A DNA stretch of 46,233 nucleotides from the NCBI GenBank assembly GCA_052387905.1, contig JBQTIR010000032.1:1-46233 (forward strand). Direction: 5' to 3'. The DNA comes from JBQTII01 sp052387905 (GTDB lineage: Bacteria > Actinomycetota > Actinomycetes > Sporichthyales > Sporichthyaceae). Numbering within the stretch: the stretch's first letter is position 1; every line of letters starts with the position of its first letter. The position numbers and the translations under genes are program-made. The notes under the pieces were generated by a model. The model was not told the DNA's origin, did no database searches, and saw nothing but the letters and a program-made list of their open reading frames with translations. This document shows positions 37,750 through 46,160 of this stretch, in pieces.

Positions 37750-39357
37750 TCAGGCCCGCAGGTCTCTCCCTTTCGCCGGTCCCCGGGCGCGGGGTGCGCG
37801 GCCCCCCGAGCCTGGATCACTCGGCGGGCGGGTCGGCGCGACCCAGCCGGCCAGGCGTCCGTGGTCGGTGACCGAGCGCAGCCGTTCCTCGGTCGCGCTC
37901 CGGCAATTGGAGGGGACGACGATCAACAGGTCGTCGCCGTGCAGGATCCGGGTACTGGGCTCGGGGACCAGCGCGGCGCCGCCGCGCACGATCAGCGACA
38001 CGCTCGCCCCCGGCGGCAGGCGGAGCTCGAAGACCTCGACGCCGTGCATGTGCGAGTCCGGGGGGACGGTCATCAGCAGGACGTCGGCCGCGAGCCGCTC
38101 CAGCGGCGCCGCCTCCAGATCCAGGTCCCGGGCCTGATCGCGCTGCACGACGCCGACCAGGCGGGCGACCAGCGGCAGGGTCGGTGCCTGCAGCAACGTG
38201 TAGAGGACCACCAGGACGAAGACGATGTTGAACAACTTCTCGTTGCCCGGCACCCCCTCGACCACCGGGATCGTGGCGATCACGATCGGGACCGCGCCGC
38301 GCAGCCCGGCCCAGGACAGGAACAGCTGTTCCCCCAGTGGCACCCGGAACCAGATCGTCGAGGCGAACACCGCGGCGGGCCGCGCGATGACCAGGAGCAC
38401 GAAGCCGAGGGCGATCGCCGGCAGCACGTCGTCACCGAGCTCGCTCGGGGTCACCAGCAGGCCGAGGATGACGAACAACCCGATCTGCGCGAGCCAGGCC
38501 AGACCCTCGGCGAATCCCCGGGTTGCGGGCCGGTGGGGGAGCCGGGAGTTGCCCAGCACCAGGGCAGCGAGGTAGACCGCGAGGAATCCGCTGGCGTGCA
38601 CGAACGCGGCGAGGCCGTAGGTGAGGAAGGCCAGCGCGAGCACCGCAATCGGGTACAGACCGGAGGCGGGCAGCGCGATCCGGCGGATCGCCAGCGCGCC
38701 GAGGTAGCCGCCGCCGATCCCGATCACCGCCCCGACCACCAACTCGAACGCGAGTTTGCCGAGCAGCTCGGCCAGGTCGGCCGCGCCGAACGCGGACGTG
38801 GTGGACAGCGCGACGGTGAGAATGACGATCGGGGCATCGTTGAACCCGGACTCGGCCTCCAGGATGCCGACCAGCCGGGGGCGCACGGGCAGGAAGCGCA
38901 GGACGGAGAACACGGCCGCGGCATCGGTGCTGGAGACGATCGCCCCGAACAGGAACGAGGTCTGCCACGACAGATCCAACAGATAGTGCGTGGCCGTCCC
39001 GGTGATCAGGATCGAGACCGCGACGCCGACGGTGGCGAGCATCGCTGCCGCGGGCACCGCCGGGCGGATCGTCTTCCAGGACGTCGTCAGGCCCCCTTCG
39101 ACCAGGATGATGATCAGCGCGCCGTAGCCCAGCGTGCGCGTGAGCTGGCTGTCGTCGAACTCGACCCCGATGACGTCCTCGCCGAGCACCAGGCCCAGTC
39201 CGAGATAAAGCAGCAGGCTGGGCAGCGCGGTACGGCTGGCCAGGCGGACGGCGACGATCGCGATCAACAGGACCGCCGAGCCGAGCAGCAACGCGGTGTT
39301 GAGGTCGTCGACGCTGAAGCCTTCGGTGGACCCGCCGGCGGCGGTCACCGTGGTCAT
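37750..39357 (-). CDS. Cation/proton antiporter, CPA1 (NhaP2/CvrA-like) with RCK_C domain
   Basis: A 535-residue membrane protein with about 12-13 helices: TALPSLLLYLGLGLVLGEDVIG, GALIIILVEGGLTTSWKTIRP, GAIVSSTDAAAVFSVLRFL and GILEAESGFNDAPIVILTVAL contain the ion-binding Asp residues of the family (TDAAAV and FNDAPI). The C-terminal part (about 410-500; VFELRLPPGASVSLIVRGGAALVPEPSTRILHGDDLLIVV) is a TrkA_C/RCK_C domain, as in potassium/proton antiporters. Its start overlaps the folate cyclo-ligase stop by four bases, which couples translation. Confidence 0.92.
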   Translation of the reverse strand: MTTVTAAGGSTEGFSVDDLNTALLLGSAVLLIAIVAVRLASRTALPSLLLYLGLGLVLGEDVIGVEFDDSQLTRTLGYGALIIILVEGGLTTSWKTIRPAVPAAAMLATVGVAVSILITGTATHYLLDLSWQTSFLFGAIVSSTDAAAVFSVLRFLPVRPRLVGILEAESGFNDAPIVILTVALSTTSAFGAADLAELLGKLAFELVVGAVIGIGGGYLGALAIRRIALPASGLYPIAVLALAFLTYGLAAFVHASGFLAVYLAALVLGNSRLPHRPATRGFAEGLAWLAQIGLFVILGLLVTPSELGDDVLPAIALGFVLLVIARPAAVFASTIWFRVPLGEQLFLSWAGLRGAVPIVIATIPVVEGVPGNEKLFNIVFVLVVLYTLLQAPTLPLVARLVGVVQRDQARDLDLEAAPLERLAADVLLMTVPPDSHMHGVEVFELRLPPGASVSLIVRGGAALVPEPSTRILHGDDLLIVVPSNCRSATEERLRSVTDHGRLAGWVAPTRPPSDPGSGGRAPRARGPAKGRDLRA

Positions 39358-39968
39358 GACCCGCGCGGGGAGAACCCGACCAGGCCCCGGGGGGTCAGGG
39401 CCGCGGCGACCGCGATGTCGTGCTCCTCGGCGGGAACCGAGTCGAGGATTTCGTGGGCGTACAGGACGACCGCGACCAGCGCAGCGGGATGGGCCCGCCG
39501 CAGCGCGCGGTCGTAGGAGCCTGCTCCGCGACCGAGCCGGTGGCCGGCGCGGTCGACGCCCAGCCCGGGCACCAGGATCACCTCGGCCAGGCTCAGCGCA
39601 TCGAGGCCCAGCCGTGCTCCGTCGGGTTCGACGGTCCCGCGCGCGCCAGCGAGCAGGTCGCCGTGGCCGCTCCAGCGCACCCAGTCCAGGTCGCCGTCTG
39701 CCTGCAGAGCGGGGACGACGACGTCCGCGCCGCGCGCCGCCAGGGCGTCGAGCAGCGCCCGGGTCCCCGGCTCGGTGCCGGTGGAGATGTAAGCAGCCAC
39801 CCGGGTGGCCCGGGCGATCGCCGGCGCGGCCAGCGCGGCCGCCCCGATCGCGCGGTCGGCGTCGGTGCGGGCCTCGGCGCTCAGCTCCCGGCGCCGGGCG
39901 AGCAGTTCGGCGCGCAGGGCTGCCTTGACGGCGGCGCGATCGAGGCGGTCCTGTGGTTGTGCGCTCAC
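39354..39968 (-). CDS. 5-formyltetrahydrofolate cyclo-ligase
   Basis: A 204-residue enzyme that converts 5-formyl-THF to 5,10-methenyl-THF using ATP. KAALRAELLARRRELSAEA is the N-terminal ATP-binding helix; EVILVPGLGVDRAGHRLGRGAGSYDRAL is the diagnostic C-terminal site. Length normal. In mycobacteria a homologue sits divergent from galU exactly as here, which supports the assignment and the relation to the division locus that follows. Confidence 0.94.
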   Translation of the reverse strand: MSAQPQDRLDRAAVKAALRAELLARRRELSAEARTDADRAIGAAALAAPAIARATRVAAYISTGTEPGTRALLDALAARGADVVVPALQADGDLDWVRWSGHGDLLAGARGTVEPDGARLGLDALSLAEVILVPGLGVDRAGHRLGRGAGSYDRALRRAHPAALVAVVLYAHEILDSVPAEEHDIAVAAALTPRGLVGFSPRGS

Positions 39969-40092
39969 CGTGCACCTCCCGCCGTGCGCGTCCGTCCCGA
40001 ACCGACCCGGTCTTGATCCTTCCAGTTGAACCCGTGGCCCGTCGCGCTCGGCGCGTCCGCATCAGCGGGAGGTGGCCGATAGCCTGCCGAGC

Positions 40093-41028
40093 ATGAGCAG
40101 TGCGTCCCGTATGACCAAGGCTGTCGTGCCCGCCGCCGGGCTCGGCACCCGCTTCCTGCCTGCGACCAAGGCCACTCCGAAGGAGATGCTGCCCGTCGTC
40201 GACAAGCCCGCGATCGAATACGTCGTGGAGGAGGCGGTCGCCGCCGGCCTCACCGACGTCCTGATGATCACCGGACGCAACAAGCGGCCCCTCGAGGACC
40301 ACTTCGACCGCAACTACGAGCTCGAGGACAAGCTCACTGCCAAGGGCGACGAGGCGACGCTGGCCAAGGTGCAGGCCTCCAGCGACCTCGCCAAGATTCA
40401 TTACGTGCGCCAGGGCGACGCGCTGGGCCTCGGGCACGCCGTGCTGTGCGCCGCCGAGCACGTCGGGGACTCCCCGTTCGCGGTCCTGCTCGGCGATGAC
40501 CTCATCGACCCGCGCGACCCGCTGCTGGAGCCGATGATCGAGATCCAGGCTCGCTACGGCGGCAGCGTGATCGCGTTGATGGAGGTCCCGCCGTCCGCGA
40601 TCGGGATGTACGGCTGCGCCGCGGTGTCGCCGACCAGCGATCCCGACGTCGTCCGCGTCACCGACCTGGTGGAGAAGCCGGACCCCGCGCTGGCCCCGAG
40701 CAATTTGGCCATCATCGGCCGCTACGTCATCGAGCCCGCGGTCTTCGACGTGCTCCGGCGCACCCCCCCGGGGCGGGGCGGAGAGATCCAGCTGACCGAC
40801 GCGCTGCGCAGCCTGGCCGTCGGCGATGGTGGCGGCCCGGTGCACGCGGTGATCTTCCGGGGCCGGCGCTATGACACCGGGGACCGCGGGGACTACCTGC
40901 GCACGATCGTGCGGCTGGCGTGCGAGCGTGCCGACGTCGGCGCGGACTTTCGCTCCTGGCTGGTGGACTACGTCGCCAAGGAACTACCCGAGATCGAGGC
41001 GGCCGCGCACGGGAAGTCCCTGCGATGA
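40093..41028 (+). CDS. galU: UTP-glucose-1-phosphate uridylyltransferase
   Basis: A 311-residue nucleotidyltransferase forming UDP-glucose. KAVVPAAGLGTRFLPATKATPKEMLPVVDKPAIEYVVEEAV is the GalU signature; GLGHAVLCA and YDTGDRGDYLRTIVRLA complete the active site. An ATG six codons downstream is an alternative start. The stop overlaps the moeA start (ATGA). UDP-glucose supplies cell-wall and glycolipid synthesis. Confidence 0.96.
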   Translation: MSSASRMTKAVVPAAGLGTRFLPATKATPKEMLPVVDKPAIEYVVEEAVAAGLTDVLMITGRNKRPLEDHFDRNYELEDKLTAKGDEATLAKVQASSDLAKIHYVRQGDALGLGHAVLCAAEHVGDSPFAVLLGDDLIDPRDPLLEPMIEIQARYGGSVIALMEVPPSAIGMYGCAAVSPTSDPDVVRVTDLVEKPDPALAPSNLAIIGRYVIEPAVFDVLRRTPPGRGGEIQLTDALRSLAVGDGGGPVHAVIFRGRRYDTGDRGDYLRTIVRLACERADVGADFRSWLVDYVAKELPEIEAAAHGKSLR

Positions 41029-42314
41029 GGTCCGTCGAGGAGTACCTGACCACGATCCTGGCCGCGATCGAGCCGAACCCGGGCCTGCTGGTTCCGCTGC
41101 AGGACGCCCAGGGGTGCCAGCTCACCAGCGACGTCGTCGCCGCGGTCGACCTGCCGCCGTGGGACAACTCCGGCATGGACGGCTACGCCGTGCGCCTGGC
41201 CGACGTGCAGGGTGCTTCGGAGGAGTTCCCCGCCGAGTTGACTGTCCTCGAGGACATCGCCGCGGGGTCGGTCGGAACCCGGATGATCACCCCGGGCACA
41301 TGCGCCCGGATCATGACCGGCGCCCCGCTCCCCGAGGGTGCCCAGGCGGTTGTCCCGGTGGAGCTGACCGACCGTGGCACGGTCCGGGTCGCGATCCACG
41401 CGGCGCCTGCCGAGGGCCAGCACATCCGCCGGCACGGCGACGACGTCCGCGTCGGTCAGGTGCTGCTCACGGCGGGTACCGAGCTCGGTCCGGCGCAGAT
41501 CGGCCTGCTCGCCGCGATCGGCGTCGCCCGCGTCAGCGTGCGTCCACGTCCGCGGGTCGTGGTGATCTCCACCGGCAGCGAGCTGATCGAGCCCGGCCTG
41601 GATCTGGGGCCGGGTCAGATTTATGAGTCCAACTCCTTCCAGCTGGCCGCGGCCGCCCGCGACGCCGGTGCGGTGGCCTACCGGGTCGGGATCGTCGACG
41701 ACGACGAGGACGCGGTGCTGGCCACGATCACCGAGCAGCTCTCCCGTGCCGACATCCTCGTCACCTCCGGCGGCGTGAGCGCCGGCGCCTACGACGTGGT
41801 CAAGTCGGTGCTCTCCAAGCTCGGCACCGTCGAGTTCGGTGGTGTGGCGATGAATCCCGGCAAACCGCAGGGCTTCGGGTTCATTCGGGCCGACCACTGG
41901 AACATGGCAACGCCTCCAAGAAGCGTCGGCGACGATGCGGGCGAAGGCGAGGGGCCGGGCGTCCCGATCTTCACCCTGCCTGGCAACCCGGTCAGTTCCT
42001 ACGTCTCCTTCGAGGTCTTCGTGCGTCCCGCGATCCGCCGGATGCTCGGACGCACCCCGGAGGAACGCTCGCTGGTGCAGGCGACGCTCACCAGTGCGGT
42101 GAGCTCCCCGGCAGGCAAGAAGCAGTTCCTGCGCGGCCGGATCGAGTCCACCGGTGCGTACGGCGTTCCCGACGTCACCCCGGTCGGGGGCAGTGGCTCG
42201 CATCTGCTCGGTGGCCTGGCCGCCTCCAACTGCTTCATCGTGCTCGGCTCCGACGTCACCGAGGTAGCCGCCGGAGCCCAGGTCGAGGTCATGAAGTTAG
42301 GAACAGAATCGTGA
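41025..42314 (+). CDS. moeA: MoeA/Glp gephyrin-like molybdopterin molybdotransferase
   Basis: A 429-residue MoeA-fold protein: NSGMDGYAV (48-56), TGAPLPEGAQAVVPVE, VVISTGSELIEPG, SGGVSAGAYDVVKSVL (about 245-260), NPGKPQGFGF and FTLPGNPVSSYVSFEVFVRPAIRR. In E. coli MoeA the loop has G-E-A-D and a Lys precedes PGKP; here G-A-Y-D and Asn-PGKP, changes also seen in actinobacterial division-type homologues. In Corynebacterium the equivalent, Glp, binds FtsZ and its receptor GlpR/SepX. With moaC and mog next to it, it may still make cofactor. About 20 residues near 300 are an insertion. Confidence 0.92.
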   Translation: MRSVEEYLTTILAAIEPNPGLLVPLQDAQGCQLTSDVVAAVDLPPWDNSGMDGYAVRLADVQGASEEFPAELTVLEDIAAGSVGTRMITPGTCARIMTGAPLPEGAQAVVPVELTDRGTVRVAIHAAPAEGQHIRRHGDDVRVGQVLLTAGTELGPAQIGLLAAIGVARVSVRPRPRVVVISTGSELIEPGLDLGPGQIYESNSFQLAAAARDAGAVAYRVGIVDDDEDAVLATITEQLSRADILVTSGGVSAGAYDVVKSVLSKLGTVEFGGVAMNPGKPQGFGFIRADHWNMATPPRSVGDDAGEGEGPGVPIFTLPGNPVSSYVSFEVFVRPAIRRMLGRTPEERSLVQATLTSAVSSPAGKKQFLRGRIESTGAYGVPDVTPVGGSGSHLLGGLAASNCFIVLGSDVTEVAAGAQVEVMKLGTES

Positions 42315-42793
42315 GCGACGCACCGCGCTTCACCCACGTCGACGCGCAGGGCGCGGCCCGGATGGTCGACGTCTCCGGCAAGGATGTGACGGTCCGGCAG
42401 GCCACGGCGACCGGCCGGGTCCTGGTCAGCTCCACCGTCATCGGCCTGCTGCGGGGCGAGGGCGTGCCCAAAGGCGACGCCATCGCGGTCGCGCGCATCG
42501 CCGGCATCGCCGCGGCCAAGCGCACCCCGGACCTCATCCCGCTGTGTCACCCCCTGGCGATCCATGGCGTGGTCGTGGACCTGGTGGTCGCCGACGACGG
42601 TGTAGACATCTCCGCGACCGTGCGTACCGCGGACCGCACCGGCGTCGAGATGGAGGCGCTCACCTGCGTGGCCGTGGCCGCCCTTGCGCTGATCGACATG
42701 GTCAAGGCCGTGGACAAGGGCGCGCGCATCGCCGAGGTGCGACTGGAGGAAAAGTTGGGCGGCAAGTCCGGGACCTGGCGGCGGGACCTGTGA
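42311..42793 (+). CDS. moaC: Cyclic pyranopterin monophosphate synthase MoaC
   Basis: A 160-residue enzyme of molybdenum-cofactor synthesis step 1. GKDVTVRQATATG, LIPLCHPLAIHGV (CHPL at 79-82), ATVRTADRTGVEMEALTCVAVAALALIDMVKAVDKGARI contain the substrate-binding and catalytic Asp/Lys residues. Its GTG overlaps the moeA stop (GTGA) and its stop overlaps the mog start. Presence shows that this copy of the locus is linked to real cofactor synthesis. Confidence 0.95.
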   Translation: MSDAPRFTHVDAQGAARMVDVSGKDVTVRQATATGRVLVSSTVIGLLRGEGVPKGDAIAVARIAGIAAAKRTPDLIPLCHPLAIHGVVVDLVVADDGVDISATVRTADRTGVEMEALTCVAVAALALIDMVKAVDKGARIAEVRLEEKLGGKSGTWRRDL

Positions 42794-43269
42794 CGGATGC
42801 CCCGCGCGCCCTGGTCGTCACTGCCTCCAACCGGGCGGCGGCCGGCGTCTATCCCGACCGCAGCGGCCCGGTCCTGGTCGAGGCCCTGCGCGGCCTCGGA
42901 TTCACCGTGGACGGGCCGCAGGTCGTCCCCGACGGTGACCCGGTCGAGGCGGCGCTGCGCGCCGCGGTCGACGCGGGCTACCAGGTGGTGCTCACCACCG
43001 GCGGCACCGGCCTCACCCCGATGGACCTCACCCCGGAGATGACCGCGCGGGTCATCGACCGCGAGATCCCCGGGATCGCCGAGGCGATCCGGGCGCATTC
43101 GCGCGCGAGCGTCCCCACCTCGGCGCTCTCCCGTGGCCTTTCCGGGCTCGCCGGGCGCACACTGATCGTGAACCTGCCCGGCTCCACGGGCGGGGTCCGC
43201 GACGGCATCGCCGTGCTCGGCCCGGTGCTGCGCCACGCGGTCGATCAGGTGGGCGGAGGTGATCATTAG
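42790..43269 (+). CDS. mog: Molybdopterin adenylyltransferase (MogA/MoaB-type)
   Basis: A 159-residue MoCF-fold protein. ALVVTASNRAAAGVYPDRSGPVLVEALRGLGF opens as MogA/MoaB; TTGGTGLTPMDLTPEMTARVIDREIPGIAEAIRAHS and SRGLSGLAGRTLIVNLPGSTGGVRDGI complete the active site. The usual TPRD reads TPMD here. It adenylates molybdopterin before Mo insertion by MoeA. The GTG overlaps the moaC stop; the acetyltransferase gene follows directly after its stop. Confidence 0.92.
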   Translation: MTDAPRALVVTASNRAAAGVYPDRSGPVLVEALRGLGFTVDGPQVVPDGDPVEAALRAAVDAGYQVVLTTGGTGLTPMDLTPEMTARVIDREIPGIAEAIRAHSRASVPTSALSRGLSGLAGRTLIVNLPGSTGGVRDGIAVLGPVLRHAVDQVGGGDH

Positions 43270-43908
43270 GTGGCTGCGAACCGCCGCTGGCCGCTGAGCC
43301 TGTCCGACGGGCCCGTGGGGCTGCGCCCGCTGCGGGTGCGCGATGGCTCTGAATGGGCGCGCCTACGCCGGACCAACATCACCTGGCTCGCGCCCTGGGA
43401 AGCGACGCGTCCGGTGGATGTGAACCCGGACATGAGCTTTGCGCACATGGTGCGCAGGCTGCGGGCCGAGGCGCGGCTCGGGCGCACGCTCCCCTTCGCC
43501 CTGACCTACCACGACCGCTTCGTCGGTCAACTCACCGTCGGCGGCATCACCTGGGGCTCGCTGTGCGCGGGTCACATCGGGTACTGGATCGATCGGGAGT
43601 ACGCCGGCCGCGGCATCATGCCGACGGCGGTGGCGCTGGCGACCGACCACGCGCTGCGCGAGCTCGGGCTGCACCGCATCGAGATCTGTATCCGCCCGGA
43701 GAACATCAATTCCCGTCGGGTGGTGGAGAAGTTGGGCTTCCGTGAGGAGGGCCTGCGACCGGCATATCTGCACATTGACGGCGAATGGCGCGACCACCTC
43801 GTCTACGCCCTCACCGCCGACGAGGTCGGCACCGGCGTGCTCGCCCACTGGCACCAGCTGCACGCCCCAGGAGCCACATCGGTCCCACCCGGCGACACGC
43901 ATTCCTAA
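43270..43908 (+). CDS. rimJ: GNAT-family N-acetyltransferase (RimJ-like)
   Basis: A 212-residue GNAT enzyme. GLRPLRVRDGSEWARLRRTNITWLAPWEAT opens as RimJ/RimL, IGYWIDREYAGRGIMPTAVALATDHALRELGLHRIEICI carries the acetyl-CoA-binding RGxGIM motif, and ENINSRRVVEKLGFREEG is typical of ribosomal-protein N-acetyltransferases. The GTG start at 43270 abuts the mog stop. Its place between moeA and sepX is conserved in mycobacteria, which supports the name. Confidence 0.9.
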   Translation: MAANRRWPLSLSDGPVGLRPLRVRDGSEWARLRRTNITWLAPWEATRPVDVNPDMSFAHMVRRLRAEARLGRTLPFALTYHDRFVGQLTVGGITWGSLCAGHIGYWIDREYAGRGIMPTAVALATDHALRELGLHRIEICIRPENINSRRVVEKLGFREEGLRPAYLHIDGEWRDHLVYALTADEVGTGVLAHWHQLHAPGATSVPPGDTHS

Positions 43909-43958
43909 AACCCTCACCTGCGGGATGAGACTCCGTGGGCGCCCTAACTTTGTGACGC

Positions 43959-44786
43959 ATGAGTGGTAGTGGGTTGATCTACGTCGCGGTACTCGGCGCC
44001 TGGGCGATGTATTTGCTCGCACAGTGTCTGCGGACCCAGCCCATCGATACCGAGACCGCTGCGGAGGGCACCGTGCTGCGTCGCCGTCACACCCCCGAAC
44101 TGCGCGAGTCCGGCTACACGATGCTGCGCCCCGGGGCGCAGGAGTCCGAGCCGATCGTCAAGGCCCGCCGCGTGGACCCGCCGGGTCCGATCAGCCCGAT
44201 GCGACGGGTGCCCACGAGCCGGGCCACTGCTCGTCGCCGTCGCCGCTCCCTGCTCACCCTCATCGCGCTCTTCCTGGGCACCGCTGCCGGCTCCGGCCTG
44301 GGCGCGCTGCCCTGGTGGAGCCCGGTGCTCGGCGCGCTCCTGCTGGGGATGTATCTGTCGGAGCTGCGAAGCCAGGTCCGCCGCGCCCGGGCGGTGCACG
44401 TGGCCGTGATCCCGGCGCAGCGCACCGCCGACGCCAGCAAGCGCGCCGTGCGTGCCGCGCGCCGCCGCGGTGAGGACGTCGACCTGGACCTGTGGCCGAC
44501 CATGGCGAGCCCCGAGGTGACGGCCGGTGCGGTCGAGGGGATCGAATCCGGCTGGGAGCCCCGCCCGGTTCCGCTGCCGACCTACGTCACTGCCCCGCGT
44601 GCGCCGCAAACCGGGCGTCGCATCGACGTCTCCGCCGGATCGAGTTGGACCGGTGCGGACGACGACACCCAGGAACTGCCCATGCTCAGCGTGCTGGCCG
44701 ACGGCACGATCGAGGTCGTCACGCCAGAGGCGGAGACCGGCGAGGACGCCGTGGTGTTCGAGCACAAGCGCGCTGCAAACCAATAG
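43959..44786 (+). CDS. sepX: Divisome membrane protein SepX / Glp receptor (GlpR)
   Basis: A 275-residue membrane protein with one N-terminal helix (IYVAVLGAWAMYLLAQCL), a basic cytoplasmic part with ELRESGYTMLR and RRVPTSRATARRRRRS, two further helices (LLTLIALFLGTAAGSGLGALPWW, VLGALLLGMYL), and an acidic C-terminal tail. This shape and the position after galU-moeA-rimJ match SepX of Streptomyces and GlpR of Corynebacterium, a receptor that anchors Glp at the division site. Family membership is judged by architecture and gene order, not by a long motif. Confidence 0.82.
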   Translation: MSGSGLIYVAVLGAWAMYLLAQCLRTQPIDTETAAEGTVLRRRHTPELRESGYTMLRPGAQESEPIVKARRVDPPGPISPMRRVPTSRATARRRRRSLLTLIALFLGTAAGSGLGALPWWSPVLGALLLGMYLSELRSQVRRARAVHVAVIPAQRTADASKRAVRAARRRGEDVDLDLWPTMASPEVTAGAVEGIESGWEPRPVPLPTYVTAPRAPQTGRRIDVSAGSSWTGADDDTQELPMLSVLADGTIEVVTPEAETGEDAVVFEHKRAANQ

Positions 44787-44949
44787 GCACAGTTCGGACA
44801 CTTGATCCGGCGATCGGACGCAATCTTCCCGGCCGAACGGACGATTAAGGCCACGGATCTGCCTGTCGATCTTCCTGGGCAGCGACCGGATCCACCCGGT
44901 CGCCGTCGCACCGGCCCCGGTCGCGACCCGTCGCCCGCATGGGGGATCT

Positions 44950-45678
44950 GTGACTTCGCTCGACTCCGGCCGCGCTCGCCGTCTGACCTTCGCCGTGGTC
45001 CCGCTCGCCGCGGCGGCCTTGCTCGTTCCGGGCGTGGCGCTGGCCGCCGGCTCCGCCAGCACTCCCACCGGCAAGCTCGCCGGGTGCTTGAAGTCCGACG
45101 GCACGCTGGTGAAGGTCGCCCAGGGCGGCAAGCCCGCGGCCAAGTGCAAGGCCACGACGACCAAGGTCGTCTGGAACGTCAAGGGCCCCAAGGGCGACAA
45201 GGGTGCGACGGGGGCCACCGGTCCCAAGGGCGCGACCGGGGCTGCCGGTCCCCAGGGTGAGAAGGGTGACGCCGGTGCGCCCGGCGCCGCCGGACTCCCG
45301 GGCGTCGCAGGTGTGCAGGGTCTGATCGGCCCGGCCGGCCCCGCAGGCGCCAGTGGTGTCTCGGGCCTGGAGACCGTGACCAAGGTGGTCGGTAGCGGTG
45401 GCGACCTGCCCCTGGGTGCCGGTGGCCTCACGGCCCCGCTGTCCATCGCCTGCCCGACCGGGAAGATGGCGTTGAGCGGTGGCGTCATCCCCGCCCCCGA
45501 CAGCCTGCTGGACGTCGGTGGCCTGCTCGGGATCCTGCCCGGCGATCTGTTGGAGAACGTGACCAGCATCGTCAGCTCGGGTCCGGCCAACGCGGGTGGT
45601 GCCTGGGAGCTCGTCTCTGCGCTGCCGGCCAACCCTGGCGACACCTTCTACGCCCTCTGCGTCACCGCTCTGCCGTAA
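44950..45678 (+). CDS. Exported collagen-like repeat protein
   Basis: A 242-residue protein starting with GTG. A signal peptide (LTFAVVPLAAAALLVPGVALA) precedes a Cys-containing head (GKLAGCLKSDGTLVKV, AAKCKATTTKVVWNV), then about 17 Gly-X-Y triplets (GPKGDKGATGATGPKG...GPAGPAGASG, about 77-138), and a C-terminal domain with two Cys. The head resembles that of actinobacterial collagen-like proteins. Trimeric extracellular rod with a globular cap; role in adhesion is likely but unproved. No sortase motif or membrane anchor is seen. Confidence 0.88.
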   Translation: MTSLDSGRARRLTFAVVPLAAAALLVPGVALAAGSASTPTGKLAGCLKSDGTLVKVAQGGKPAAKCKATTTKVVWNVKGPKGDKGATGATGPKGATGAAGPQGEKGDAGAPGAAGLPGVAGVQGLIGPAGPAGASGVSGLETVTKVVGSGGDLPLGAGGLTAPLSIACPTGKMALSGGVIPAPDSLLDVGGLLGILPGDLLENVTSIVSSGPANAGGAWELVSALPANPGDTFYALCVTALP

Positions 45679-45787
45679 CCCACCGCGCCTGCGGGCGCCG
45701 CTGATTCCGGCCGCCGGACACCACCCCCGCAGGGTGCCCGGCGGCCGGTTCGTGTCTCGCGCCCTGATAACCTGCGCAGGCATTTCT

Positions 45788-45861
45788 GGGGCTGTGGCGC
45801 AGTCTGGTAGCGCACCTCGTTCGCATCGAGGGGGTCTGGGGTTCAAATCCCCACAGCTCCA
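45788..45861 (+). tRNA. tRNA-Ala(CGC)
   Basis: Acceptor GGGGCTG/CAGCTCC with G3-T70, the AlaRS identity pair, and A73. D stem GCGC/GCGC, anticodon arm CCTCG-TTCGCAT-CGAGG with CGC, T arm TGGGG-TTCAAAT-CCCCA. Fully canonical, so the gene is intact. Its 3' end is a probable integration target, given the arm-like sequences that follow. Confidence 0.95.
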
Positions 45862-45869
45862 CCCATCAG

Positions 45870-45940
45870 TGCAGGTCAGAGGCCAGTTTCGGGTAAGTCG
45901 GAACTGGTCTTTCGGTCGTTTGGCAGCAGTTCGGCAGCAG
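45870..45940 (+). other. Probable integrative-element arm region after tRNA-Ala
   Basis: Nine bases past the tRNA comes TGCAGGTCAG, then a hairpin (45880-45888 pairs with 45902-45910, nine pairs) and two copies of GGCAGCAG (45922-45929 and 45933-45940) spaced 11 bp apart, one helical turn. The same order recurs at 46161-46230. Such phased repeats beside a tRNA 3' end resemble arm-type integrase sites. No integrase gene is in the window. Confidence 0.5.
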
Positions 45941-46107
45941 ATTCTGCATGGACGGCAGCGGATGGAGTCGGACCCTCACGAACGCGCGCGGACCGGGTGC
46001 TGGGGCTTGCGAAGCTGGGTGCGGCGGTCGGTCCGTGTGCGATCCGGGGGTTGGCACAGAGCGCGTCAGCTGGAAGCCGGTCAGCCCGCGGGAGGCTTCG
46101 ACCTCTC

Positions 46108-46154
46108 GGCTCATAACCCAGAGGTCACAGGTTCAAATCCTGTCCCCGCTACCA
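46108..46154 (+). other. 3' half of a tRNA-fMet-like gene: probable attachment site
   Basis: The sequence from GGCTCATAACCCAG through GGTTCAAATCCTGT to CCCCGCTACCA matches, as I recall it, the anticodon-to-3' end part of actinobacterial initiator tRNA. The 5' part is not a proper tRNA: D arm and T8 are missing and the anticodon stem has a C-C mismatch. A displaced tRNA 3' end is the hallmark of an att site left by a tyrosine integrase. It could also be a compact tRNA pseudogene. Confidence 0.6.
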
Positions 46155-46160
46155 CGTTCA

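Noticed and set aside
37861..39516. Long open frame of 551 codons on the + strand
   Set aside because: It is antisense to the CPA1 antiporter gene, whose protein has clear transmembrane and RCK motifs; the + strand product is Arg/Gln/Gly-rich with no family features, the usual artefact of high GC.
39358..40845. Upstream extension of the antiporter gene to 1031 codons
   Set aside because: The extra 496 codons run antisense to folate cyclo-ligase and galU and carry no membrane or family features.
46085..46154. A complete functional tRNA-Met at the right edge
   Set aside because: The upstream bases do not give a D arm, T8 or a paired anticodon stem; only the 3' half is tRNA-like, so an attachment-site copy is the better reading.
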